This document shows positions 10,598 to 19,034 of a DNA stretch of 64,000 nt, piece after piece (positions within the stretch are counted from its first letter, which is position 1; the number at the start of each line of letters is the position of its first letter). The position numbers and the translations under genes are program-made. The notes under the pieces are model-generated. The model did no database searches and was not told the DNA's origin. It saw nothing but the letters and a program-made list of their open reading frames with translations. The DNA is taken from positions 496,001 through 560,000 of the forward strand of contig NZ_CP016895.1 of NCBI RefSeq assembly GCF_001704115.1, written 5' to 3'. Source of the DNA: Acinetobacter larvae (lineage in GTDB: Bacteria; Pseudomonadota; Gammaproteobacteria; Pseudomonadales; Moraxellaceae).

Positions 10598-10808
10598 GTG
10601 TATTGGTGATGATGATCATCATTGAATGCTAAACCGCTGTTGCAATTTTTTGATTATTCTAGTCGGCTGTTATGATGTGGATTCATATCCCAATCCTAGT
10701 CGTGCAGCCGATAAGTTGATGAGGGATTTTTACTGTATCTAGCGTTATTTGTTTTTATTTTAGTATTTGTCCCGTTCTAAATAAAATAGCATTGTTATAA
10801 TTCAGCAT

Positions 10809-10839
10809 AAAAAAATCCCCCATCTTTCGATGGAGGATT
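10809..10839 (-). terminator. Terminator of first tRNA-Gly
   Basis: Read on the minus strand, an 11-bp stem with one mismatch (AATCCTCCATC / GATGGGGGATT) and a GAAA loop is followed by a run of T. It begins 11 bases after the tRNA 3' end. Confidence 0.85.
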
Positions 10840-10932
10840 TTCTTGAATCTGGAGCGGGAAAGGAGACTCGAACTCCCGACCCCAACCTTGGCAAGGTTAT
10901 GCTCTACCAACTGAGCTATTCCCGCATGCCGC
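10838..10932. repeat. 95-bp direct repeat, left copy (contains tRNA-Gly)
   Basis: These 95 bases are identical to 30150-30244, by direct base comparison. The identity starts in the tail between terminator and tRNA and continues 7 bases past the tRNA 5' end. The flanks then differ at once. The two copies bracket the siderophore region in direct orientation. Confidence 0.95.
10850..10925 (-). tRNA. tRNA-Gly (GCC), first copy
   Basis: On the minus strand the 76-base sequence begins GCGGGAATAGCTCAG and ends with an encoded TCCA. The acceptor stem GCGGGAA pairs with TTCCCGC. The D-loop has GTTGGTAGAGC, and the anticodon arm CCTTGCCAAGG carries GCC. The T-arm is GGGAG-TTCGAGT-CTCCT-like. The gene is identical to the copy at 30162-30237. 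Confidence 0.97.
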
Positions 10933-11222
10933 CTATAATACAGCATGAAATTATTCGGTCAAGATTTTTTTTGAGGACAAATGATTGATTGCGTAAAATA
11001 AAATCACTTTTTAGTAAAAAAGATCAAAATTGCATATATCTTGTTCATATACTTCATTTTTTATATTTAAAATGGCGTTTATAGATGACATTTTATTTTA
11101 TTTGAGCGTAGAGGTGATGAACTTTAATTAAGACTTGAATTAAGATAAGTGCTGGCGATGGTGCTGGCATGCATAGCAAGGGAAATGAGTGGGTGGGGAG
11201 ATTATGGGCTTAACATGACAGG

Positions 11223-12149
11223 TTAAAAACTATAGCCAAAGTAACGTTCAAAAATTTGTTTAAAATATTGTGAACTGCTATAGCCAATACGATTGGCTGT
11301 ATTTTCTACAGAGATACCCTCTTTTAATAATATTTGTGCGTGTCGCATTCGAATACTCAGTAAAAACTCACCGATGGTTTTGCCCGTGTGTTCTTTAAAT
11401 AATCGTTTTAAGTCGCATTCATTGGTACCGACCATTTTTGATAAATGGCGAATGGTGATCTTATTTTCAAATTGGTTTTCTAAAATATTAATCGTTTCTT
11501 GAATCAGTGCAGGGATTTGGTCGATCTGGGTATTTTTATGCAAAATTAAACTCAGTAATTCTAAAGCCGCACCTTCTAAATGCAGTAAATTGATAGAACT
11601 TTGTGCTGGTGGAGCATTTAGTAAATAGTGTGCTTGATGTAAAACATCTTTATTGGGAATATGAATAGTCTTTATAGCAGGCATGCTGGTATTGAGGAAA
11701 AAAGTTGCGAGCTCATGTTGCTCAAAGGTCGACCCAATCACGGGTAAGAGAGACTCATTGAAGTCTAAACTAATGAGTGACATATTCTTGTTGGCTGGTA
11801 GGTAGATGGTTTGTACGCCGAGATTACCTTTACGTAAAATGATCATTGGAGAGCGTATTTCGTATTTAATATTGCTTTGGTGGTTTTTAATATAATGTGT
11901 GCCTGATAATAAAATCGTGATACCAAAAATATGGGTACTGACTTTAGTCTTGATTGTCAAAGGGTGATGTAGCCAATATTTACCTTTACCCACACATAAT
12001 TTACCAAAGTCATAGCGTTCACGATAGCCATTCCCCTGAGCCGGATTAAGCCGATTGAGATAATGGTTTGGAAGTTGTGACTGTGTATCTAAAAAAACAT
12101 CCCCGACTTGTTTAAGCATTGCTTGATGCAAATCAATATATATTGGCAT
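11223..12149 (-). CDS. AraC-family regulator of siderophore genes (PchR-like)
   Basis: About 308 residues from the ATG at 12149; the open frame could start 21 codons earlier. The C-terminal about 100 residues hold two helix-turn-helix motifs of the AraC type (HLSKMVGTNECDLKRLFKEH and ANRIGYSSSQYFKQIFERYF). The N-terminal domain resembles PchR-like regulators, which sense ferri-siderophore and activate its synthesis and uptake genes. It transcribes away from the NRPS genes across an unusually long gap, and is the obvious candidate to control them. The inducer is not readable from sequence. Confidence 0.82.
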   Translation of the reverse strand: MPIYIDLHQAMLKQVGDVFLDTQSQLPNHYLNRLNPAQGNGYRERYDFGKLCVGKGKYWLHHPLTIKTKVSTHIFGITILLSGTHYIKNHQSNIKYEIRSPMIILRKGNLGVQTIYLPANKNMSLISLDFNESLLPVIGSTFEQHELATFFLNTSMPAIKTIHIPNKDVLHQAHYLLNAPPAQSSINLLHLEGAALELLSLILHKNTQIDQIPALIQETINILENQFENKITIRHLSKMVGTNECDLKRLFKEHTGKTIGEFLLSIRMRHAQILLKEGISVENTANRIGYSSSQYFKQIFERYFGYSF

Positions 12150-13089
12150 TTTTTTGCTTCTTTTTGAATATAAATGATATTTAATTCTTATGAAAACCCG
12201 TTGAGATGTCAATACATATTGTTAAGAAAATATAAAATATAATAAACATAATAGATTGAAAATAGACTACTTAATGCAGAGCACTTGTCGAAAGCTGATG
12301 CTCAATTATTGCTGTGAATAGCGCAAATTTTAATAAGCTGGGCAGTTTTCTATATACCATATTGCTAATTATTAAATCTTAAAAATCAAATATATTCCCT
12401 AAGTTATTTTAAAAATTCCCGATCCATTCTGGTAAATCTAAATTATTCTCAATAGCATCTATAGCGATCGAAATCAATAATATGCGATTTAATCCAGACT
12501 GGAGCGAGGGTGTTTATGATGTTGTACTTTGCCGTAGCAAAGGGTCTTAATGCAGTGAAAAAACTCCCTATTTTTTTAGCAAAGACAGTGATTTATTCTC
12601 ATCGCATCGTCCTGCATTATTGGTGTTGAGGCGTGCATTCTGCTTTGGCTATTCCAGTGCTGTTGCCCAGTCTATCTCTGTATCATCCTACGCATTTTAA
12701 TCTGCTATTGCTAAAAAATATGCGTTCTCCAATCATGGCTTGTGATCTAAAGAAAGCTTAAATCCATTTGCTTTAGCACATTATTGATTTCAAAAAAGCA
12801 TGATGCTTATGGTTTTGTGTGCCCTATAGCAAGGGCTAGTTTGTGGCGCGCTGCACCTACTGAAAAATCTAGCAAAGCATCAGAGTATAAAATTCATAAT
12901 GAAGTAAATCTTAATAGTGTATTTGCTTATTGGGTGCTTGAGTTATCTAGAGTAGAAGAGCTACTAAATCATCTGCATTGAAAAAAATTCCGTTGCAGAA
13001 AAGGTTGTGATGATGGGTTGTGAGAACAGAATCGTCGTGACGCAGTCATATTGTAATCCCGAAAATAAGTTTAAAAAGGCAGTATAACC
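12150..13089. other. Long intergenic region upstream of the NRPS operon
   Basis: This is about 940 bp with no convincing gene. It should contain divergent promoters for the AraC gene and the NRPS operon. A 65-codon open frame (12784-12981) has a CPIARA segment loosely like the start of HxlR regulators. It is too short and unsupported to call, and may be decayed coding DNA. A weak Fur-box-like stretch (AAATTATTCTCAATA, near 12440-12454) resembles the better site at 24290, read on the opposite strand. No other structure was recognised. Confidence 0.4.
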
Positions 13090-15669
13090 ATGCATTTACA
13101 GCAAGAAATAATGAAACAACTCGAGGCTGTATTGGCGGTCGATATCGAGCAGATCGAGGCCGATGATAATTTAATTGCTCATGGTTTAGATTCTTTGGCA
13201 ATTATGCAGATTGTTGATGTATTTGAGAAAAAATATAAAAAACCGCTGCAATATGTCGATTTTGCGATGTCGCCGACCTTGCAAGATTGGCAAGCTTTAA
13301 TTCAAACGGCTTTGCAAACAGATCAGATAGATCAAACAGATACCGCGTCTACGGTGATAGCGACTTGGACATGCCCATCTGAGACAGTGCCTTTATCGGC
13401 GATGCAGTATGCTTCTTGGGCTGGGCGTCAAAGTGAAGGGATTGCAGCACATTTATATCTCGAACTGAAAGGACAACATATCGATGTCGCACAATTGCAA
13501 CGTGCCTACCAGTTGCTACGGCAACGCCATCCCATGCTCAATGTTGCTATCGCCAATGCGCAACAGCACATCCCATCGATACAGCAGTCGACATTGCAGG
13601 TCGAAGATTGGCGCGATCAGAGTACAGCGCAGAGCTGTGTTTTGTTGTCAAAGAAGCGGCAACGTTTGAGTCACCAACAATTGGCTGTTGCAGCAGCTCA
13701 AGTCTTTGAATTGCAACTCAGCTTATTGCCTGAACAACAGTATGTGCTACATATTGATAGTGATATGACTGCGATTGATCCACCTAGCCTAAGGATTGTG
13801 CTAGAAGATTTGGCTATGTTATACCGTCAGCAACAGCAAATCGAAGATTTAGATCCGATGCCCACAGGCGATGTGGCATCTGTAGATCAAGCTGCTGGAC
13901 GGGTATTGTATTTTGATTATCTTCAGCAACAGCAGCAGCCTGAATTTTTACAAGCAGTCTCTCAAGATCAGCAATGGTGGCGAGAACATTTGCATGAGAT
14001 CACAGCGGTGCCCCGTTTACCGTATCTGGTCGATGGTCTACGCCATGATGCTAGGCAATTTGATCGTTTGGTCCATCAGTTTGATCCAGCAGATCGCGTC
14101 AAGTTACAACAATTGTGTACGGCACAGCAACTTGATGTCGAGACAGTGTTGCTGACTTTATTTGCTAAGACCATAGCATTTTGGTCGGGTTGCCAGCCAT
14201 TTCGTTTGAATTTACCGCGCTTTAAGCACTTTGATGGCGGTGTTAGCGGTGCAAGGGTGGTTGGCGATTTCTCACAATTTGATCTCTTGCGTGTGGATTT
14301 TAGTCAATCGGCAAGTTTGGCTGAGGCGATTCAGACTTTGGCACAGACAAGGCAAATACTCGCGCAACATGATGCTTATACGGGCATTGATGTACTACGA
14401 GATTTGTCCAAACATCATCAACAACAAGAAAGCGCACCGATTGTTTTTAGTTCAATGCTGGATATTGGTGAACTTTTCTCAACGTCTGTACAGCAGTCTT
14501 TGGGGCAGCCGATTTGGTGTATCTCTCAAGGTCCTAAAGTCGATCTCGATGCACAGGTTGCCTATTACAATCAGGGCTTGGTGGTAAATTGGGATATTCG
14601 TCGGCAAGCTTTTTTACCCAAAGTGGCTGCCGCCATGTTTGACCATTATATTGCCAGCATTCAAAAACTGTTGCGTGATGGCGTTGCCATGTTAGAACAA
14701 GCTTGGTCATTTCGTTTAGATAGCACACAAATGATGGCGCGCGCGCAACAAAGCCCAGCGCTATTGCAGTTATGGGCAGAAAAGATGCCAAACACTGCTA
14801 CTACACAACAATTTCGGGTCTGTCAGGGGGCTTTGATGGATTGCCCAGATTGGGTAATTGGTCGCTTATATGTCAAGTCTATAGCAGCGCTACAACAGCA
14901 TGGGGCAGCATCTCTGGAGGTGACACAGACAGATTCTATCGATCAATCTCAACTTGATTTGAGTACTCGGACTTGGGTCGATACAGGCTATCAAGCTTAT
15001 TTTGATGATCAATCTACACTGCATATTTATTTTGAGCCGAGCAGTTTGTGGCAAAAAAATGGTTATTGGGTTGATGCACAGTTGCTCCAATCTGCACTGG
15101 AAAATATCGCAGGGGTGCGTGCGGCACGGGTGGGGCAGCTGAGCTTGGCGGGGCAACAGCATTGTGTCGCCTTGTTCTGCTGTGATGCAACGGCACAATT
15201 GAGCTTGGCGTATTTGCAGGAAGCTTATCGTCAGCGCTTTGCTACCTCTTTGTGGCCGACTCGAAGTTATGTGCTTGAGCCAGATCAAGTTTCTGTTGCA
15301 GAACTACAGCAGATTGATTTGACGGCATGGTGTAGCAGCCATCTGGCTTTAGAACAATTGGCACAACAAGCTGTTCGCATGAGCCCGGTACAACATGCAG
15401 TATTTTTGCTTATGGCGCATGTATTGGGGCAGCCTGTGAATAAACCTGACCTGAATTTTGATTTTTTTGATCAAGGTGGGGACTCTTTGTTGGCAATACA
15501 TTTTGTTGCAGCACTCAATCAATATTTTAAAAATTGTCAAATTAACATAATTGATGTCTTTCAGTTGCGCACTGTACAGCGGTTTGCTGCTCATATTGAA
15601 GAAAAGCTCCCGCAACGCGCTGAACATATTGCAAAAATCTTTTGCTCAATGTTGGAGCATGCCTCATGA
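13090..15669 (+). CDS. NRPS protein: aryl carrier - Cy - remnant A - PCP
   Basis: An 859-residue protein. Residues 1-75 are a carrier domain with HGLDS, Ser35 being the phosphopantetheine site; N-terminal placement suggests an aryl carrier. Residues about 95-530 are a heterocyclization domain: D225-x4-D230 (DMTAID) replaces HHxxxDG, with Cy-type PIVFSSMLD and the later SQGPKVDLDAQ / NWD segments. Residues about 570-740 have no complete adenylation domain but echo its C-terminal half (WVDTGYQAYFDDQSTLHIYF, then a subdomain-like stretch). A C-terminal PCP has FFDQGGDS with Ser799. It overlaps the next gene by ATGA. The protein needs outside adenylation domains to load both carriers. Confidence 0.85.
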   Translation: MHLQQEIMKQLEAVLAVDIEQIEADDNLIAHGLDSLAIMQIVDVFEKKYKKPLQYVDFAMSPTLQDWQALIQTALQTDQIDQTDTASTVIATWTCPSETVPLSAMQYASWAGRQSEGIAAHLYLELKGQHIDVAQLQRAYQLLRQRHPMLNVAIANAQQHIPSIQQSTLQVEDWRDQSTAQSCVLLSKKRQRLSHQQLAVAAAQVFELQLSLLPEQQYVLHIDSDMTAIDPPSLRIVLEDLAMLYRQQQQIEDLDPMPTGDVASVDQAAGRVLYFDYLQQQQQPEFLQAVSQDQQWWREHLHEITAVPRLPYLVDGLRHDARQFDRLVHQFDPADRVKLQQLCTAQQLDVETVLLTLFAKTIAFWSGCQPFRLNLPRFKHFDGGVSGARVVGDFSQFDLLRVDFSQSASLAEAIQTLAQTRQILAQHDAYTGIDVLRDLSKHHQQQESAPIVFSSMLDIGELFSTSVQQSLGQPIWCISQGPKVDLDAQVAYYNQGLVVNWDIRRQAFLPKVAAAMFDHYIASIQKLLRDGVAMLEQAWSFRLDSTQMMARAQQSPALLQLWAEKMPNTATTQQFRVCQGALMDCPDWVIGRLYVKSIAALQQHGAASLEVTQTDSIDQSQLDLSTRTWVDTGYQAYFDDQSTLHIYFEPSSLWQKNGYWVDAQLLQSALENIAGVRAARVGQLSLAGQQHCVALFCCDATAQLSLAYLQEAYRQRFATSLWPTRSYVLEPDQVSVAELQQIDLTAWCSSHLALEQLAQQAVRMSPVQHAVFLLMAHVLGQPVNKPDLNFDFFDQGGDSLLAIHFVAALNQYFKNCQINIIDVFQLRTVQRFAAHIEEKLPQRAEHIAKIFCSMLEHAS

Positions 15670-18600
15670 ATGCTATCACTAGACCACTGAGCGCAATGCA
15701 AAACGCTTATTTATTGGGAAAATCAGGGCTCTTTCCTCTCGGTCAATCATCGATGCATGATTTTCGGGTTTTTCATGGTTGGGTTGATCTAGCGGCTTTA
15801 GGCATACGGTTGCAGGCCTTGGTGCAGAAGTATGCTGCTTTACGTACCTTAATTGATGAGTTGCGTTTAGAACAACGGGTTTTGCCATACATTGAGATTA
15901 CTGATCATTTGCAAATCATTGATCTATCAACTCTGCCATGCACAGTAGCCATGCAGCAATTGACGCAGATAGAACAACAGTTTTGTCATTATCGCCATGC
16001 CTTGGACATTCCACCTTGGCAAATTGCTGTCGTGCAATTGCCAGCAGATGCAGCACATGCACTGGTTATTTTTAGTAGTTTTGATGGTTTGATCGTGGAT
16101 GGCTATGCCATTTCTGTTTTGCTTGATGCCTTGCTCTATCAGGACTTGCAAAGTATTACCGCCAGTCCGGCAACGCTAGCACCTCATTGTGAAGATGTCC
16201 AAGCTTCTGTGTCGGATCGTCAGTTTTGGCAGCAGTATCTGGCACAGGTGAATGATATTCCTGCATTACCGTGGCTCACTGCGCTAGATAAAATCAGCAC
16301 GCCGCATTATCGGCGACAGGTTTATAGTATTGCCCAGTCGCATTGGCAGCAGTTATCGCACATGGCGGTAGAACATAAGGTTTTGCCGAGTTGTTTATTG
16401 AGCAGTCTGATTTTAGACGTATTGTCAGCTTGGAATACCGAACGCCGGCTTCTACTGTCACTGCCGACTTCAACAGCGACCTTAGATGGTGCGGTGGGCA
16501 ACGATTCATCCTTTATTGTATTGAACTATCAGTTTGACCCGACACAAGATGTGTTAGATGCAGCTTATAAGACCCAGCACGATATTTTAAATGCCATGGC
16601 ACACCGTTCATTTTCGGGGCTTGAGATTGCGAAGTATCTGATGCAAAAAACTCAGCAAAGTCTGGTACTCCCTATCGCCCTAACCAATGGCTTGACTTGG
16701 AAGAAGCTGCCGCGATCAACAACACTGCATTATGTGACGGGTCAAACCCAGACACCGCAGTTGGCACTGGATATCCGCTTAAGTCGGTCTGCCGAGGATG
16801 ATTTATGTATTGAAATGGACTATGTGGTGGAAGCGCTGTCTGACCACATGGTTGAGCAGATGTTGCAGGCTTTGGCACAACGCATCTCGACCTTGTTAGA
16901 CCTTGGTCATCTATCACAGCGTCTAGATGCTGGTGCCTATACTAGAACAGCTGGGAATGAGTTAAAGAAAATAAAGGCGGAAAATAAGAAACAGGAAGAC
17001 AAGAAACAAGCAAACGGGAAACAAGCAAATAAAGACGAAAGAGTTGATGCGCTTGAACTGGGTGTTGAGCCATCTGAGCCAATAGTGCAGATTGAAAATT
17101 ATCTGGCAAAGATTGAACAGCATCTATATTTAAAGCCGCTGCATACAACGGCTCTGATCTATGCTGGACAGCAAATCAGTTATCCGCAACTGGCACAGCA
17201 GGTGCGTCGTATGGCTCAGGCTTTAGATGCAGCGGGTGTCTGTCAACACGACGTCGTGGCTATTTGTATTGCTAAAAGTCCAGAATTTATCTATAGCCTA
17301 TTGGCCTGCGCACTGAAAGGCATTGTATGGTTGTCGATAGATCTTGCTGCGCCGCCTGCACGACGAGATTATATGCTCAAAAATAGTGCGGTGAGCTGGA
17401 TCATTGCACCCGAGACTGATGTTGAACATACACAGTTGCAGATTGCCTATTTAAACAGTGCACAGATTTTTAGGTCAACAACATCGGCTGGCGCTGCTAA
17501 GTCTCCTACATCCTCTACGCCCCTTGTATTCTCTAGGTTCTCTTGGTCGTCTATTGTCGAAGATGACCGTCAGCAGCATCCCTGTGGGTATCGATTTGAT
17601 GGCTCTCCTGCTTATTATCTTTATACCTCTGGGAGCACAGGCAATCCCAAATGTGTTGTGCTCAATCATCTGGCCACAGCCAACGTCTTGCAACAAAGCA
17701 TAGCACGTTGGAATCTGCAACAAGATGACGTCCATTTTGCAGCAACGCCGTTTCATCATGACATGTCCATCTTTGACATTATGGCGCCATTATCGGTTGG
17801 AGCAAGTCTGGTGATTCCACAGCAACAGCAACAGAAAAATGCCGTGGCGTGGGCAGAGCTGATTGCGCAGCATCAAGTTAGTATTTGGTGTACGGTGCCA
17901 GCTATGGCTGAGATGTTGCTGAGTGTAGCACAGCCGCAGCAATTAAAAAGCTTAAGGTTGATTTGCCAAGGGGGAGATTATATCAAAGCGACCATGGTGC
18001 AGGCTTATCGGCAACACCTACCCGATGTCACCATGATGTCACTCGGTGCGCCAACAGAAACCACGATCTGGAGTATCTGGCATGAGATTCAGCCAAGTGA
18101 TCGTAGTGTAATTCCTTATGGTCAAGCGCTTAGCCATAATCAGTTTTATATTTTAGATGCTTATGGCATGCCTTGTCCGACAGGTGTGGTGGGGCAGTTG
18201 TATATGACTGGGCTGAATTTGGCCAATGGTTATTTGTTGGATGGTCAACTGAATCAAAAAGACTTTGTCTATTTGACCCTGCCCGATGGGCAAAAAAAAC
18301 GTGCTTTTCGCATGAGTGATAAAGGGTATTGGCGGGAGGATGGCTCAATTATTTTCGCTGGGCGAGAAGAGGGCTATTTAAAAGTGCGCGGCGTGCGTAT
18401 CGCGGCGTTAGATGTAGAAACAGCGCTGCTGCAACATCCAGAAATTTTAGAATGTGTGGTGTGTACGGTGGTTAATCCACGCTATGAAGAACAGGAGTTG
18501 ATGGCTGTATATCGCAGACAAACGCCTGCCACAATGCATCAAGCAGAGGCGACGCATCAGACAGAGGCGACTGCACCCGCGATGTTTAAAAAGTTTTTAC

Positions 18601-19034
18601 AACAGTCTTTGCCAGATTCACATATCCCGACGCGTTGGCTGGCTGTAGCAGATTTTCCTCTGAGCCAGAATGCGAAGTTAGATCGTAAAGCGATTCGACA
18701 ATTGGCGCAGCAAAGTGTGCAACAAGGCTATCAAGCCACAACAACATGGACCGCACAAGCCGCTGTACAGTCGGAAGATCAACAACTTGAGCAGCAAATA
18801 TTGCACTATATACAACAGCTGATACCAACGCCAAGCCATGCTCTGTCTTTGCATAGTGACATGATCAGCATGGGGTTAAACCCACAAAAGCTTTTTCAAT
18901 TGACCACGATGCTGCGTACAGCAGATGGTTTGGTTATTGATTTTAAAAAATTATTGGCGTGTAAAACCCTTGCTGAATTGATTGAGCACATCCGTATGCA
19001 ACACCCACTACATTGTGCAGAGAGAGCCCTATGA
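15666..19034 (+). CDS. NRPS protein: Cy - adenylation - degenerate carrier
   Basis: About 1122 residues from the coupled ATG at 15666. Residues 5 to about 430 are a second heterocyclization domain (PLSAMQNAYLLGKS; D140-x4-D145 within FDGLIVDGYA). A Lys/Gln-rich linker (residues about 435-470) leads to the only full adenylation domain of the cluster, residues about 480-1030, with LYTSGSTGNPK, APTETT, KGYWREDGSI, KVRGVRI and NAKLDRK. The C-terminal about 70 residues look like a carrier, but the GGDS position reads MGLNPQK, so the modifiable Ser is missing. By-eye pocket residues D,M,F,C,I,Q,L,I,W,K share LIWK with Cys-type codes. Substrate (Cys, Ser or Thr) is a weak inference. Confidence 0.85.
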   Translation: MNAITRPLSAMQNAYLLGKSGLFPLGQSSMHDFRVFHGWVDLAALGIRLQALVQKYAALRTLIDELRLEQRVLPYIEITDHLQIIDLSTLPCTVAMQQLTQIEQQFCHYRHALDIPPWQIAVVQLPADAAHALVIFSSFDGLIVDGYAISVLLDALLYQDLQSITASPATLAPHCEDVQASVSDRQFWQQYLAQVNDIPALPWLTALDKISTPHYRRQVYSIAQSHWQQLSHMAVEHKVLPSCLLSSLILDVLSAWNTERRLLLSLPTSTATLDGAVGNDSSFIVLNYQFDPTQDVLDAAYKTQHDILNAMAHRSFSGLEIAKYLMQKTQQSLVLPIALTNGLTWKKLPRSTTLHYVTGQTQTPQLALDIRLSRSAEDDLCIEMDYVVEALSDHMVEQMLQALAQRISTLLDLGHLSQRLDAGAYTRTAGNELKKIKAENKKQEDKKQANGKQANKDERVDALELGVEPSEPIVQIENYLAKIEQHLYLKPLHTTALIYAGQQISYPQLAQQVRRMAQALDAAGVCQHDVVAICIAKSPEFIYSLLACALKGIVWLSIDLAAPPARRDYMLKNSAVSWIIAPETDVEHTQLQIAYLNSAQIFRSTTSAGAAKSPTSSTPLVFSRFSWSSIVEDDRQQHPCGYRFDGSPAYYLYTSGSTGNPKCVVLNHLATANVLQQSIARWNLQQDDVHFAATPFHHDMSIFDIMAPLSVGASLVIPQQQQQKNAVAWAELIAQHQVSIWCTVPAMAEMLLSVAQPQQLKSLRLICQGGDYIKATMVQAYRQHLPDVTMMSLGAPTETTIWSIWHEIQPSDRSVIPYGQALSHNQFYILDAYGMPCPTGVVGQLYMTGLNLANGYLLDGQLNQKDFVYLTLPDGQKKRAFRMSDKGYWREDGSIIFAGREEGYLKVRGVRIAALDVETALLQHPEILECVVCTVVNPRYEEQELMAVYRRQTPATMHQAEATHQTEATAPAMFKKFLQQSLPDSHIPTRWLAVADFPLSQNAKLDRKAIRQLAQQSVQQGYQATTTWTAQAAVQSEDQQLEQQILHYIQQLIPTPSHALSLHSDMISMGLNPQKLFQLTTMLRTADGLVIDFKKLLACKTLAELIEHIRMQHPLHCAERAL

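Noticed and set aside
10609..10622. ATGATGATCATCAT palindrome as a Fur box or terminator
   Set aside because: It fits the Fur consensus poorly, has no GC-rich stem or T run, and lies 3' of a gene with no iron link.
12784..12981. A 65-codon open frame with a CPIARA segment like HxlR regulators
   Set aside because: The similarity stops after a few residues and the frame is far shorter than the family; described under the intergenic entry instead.
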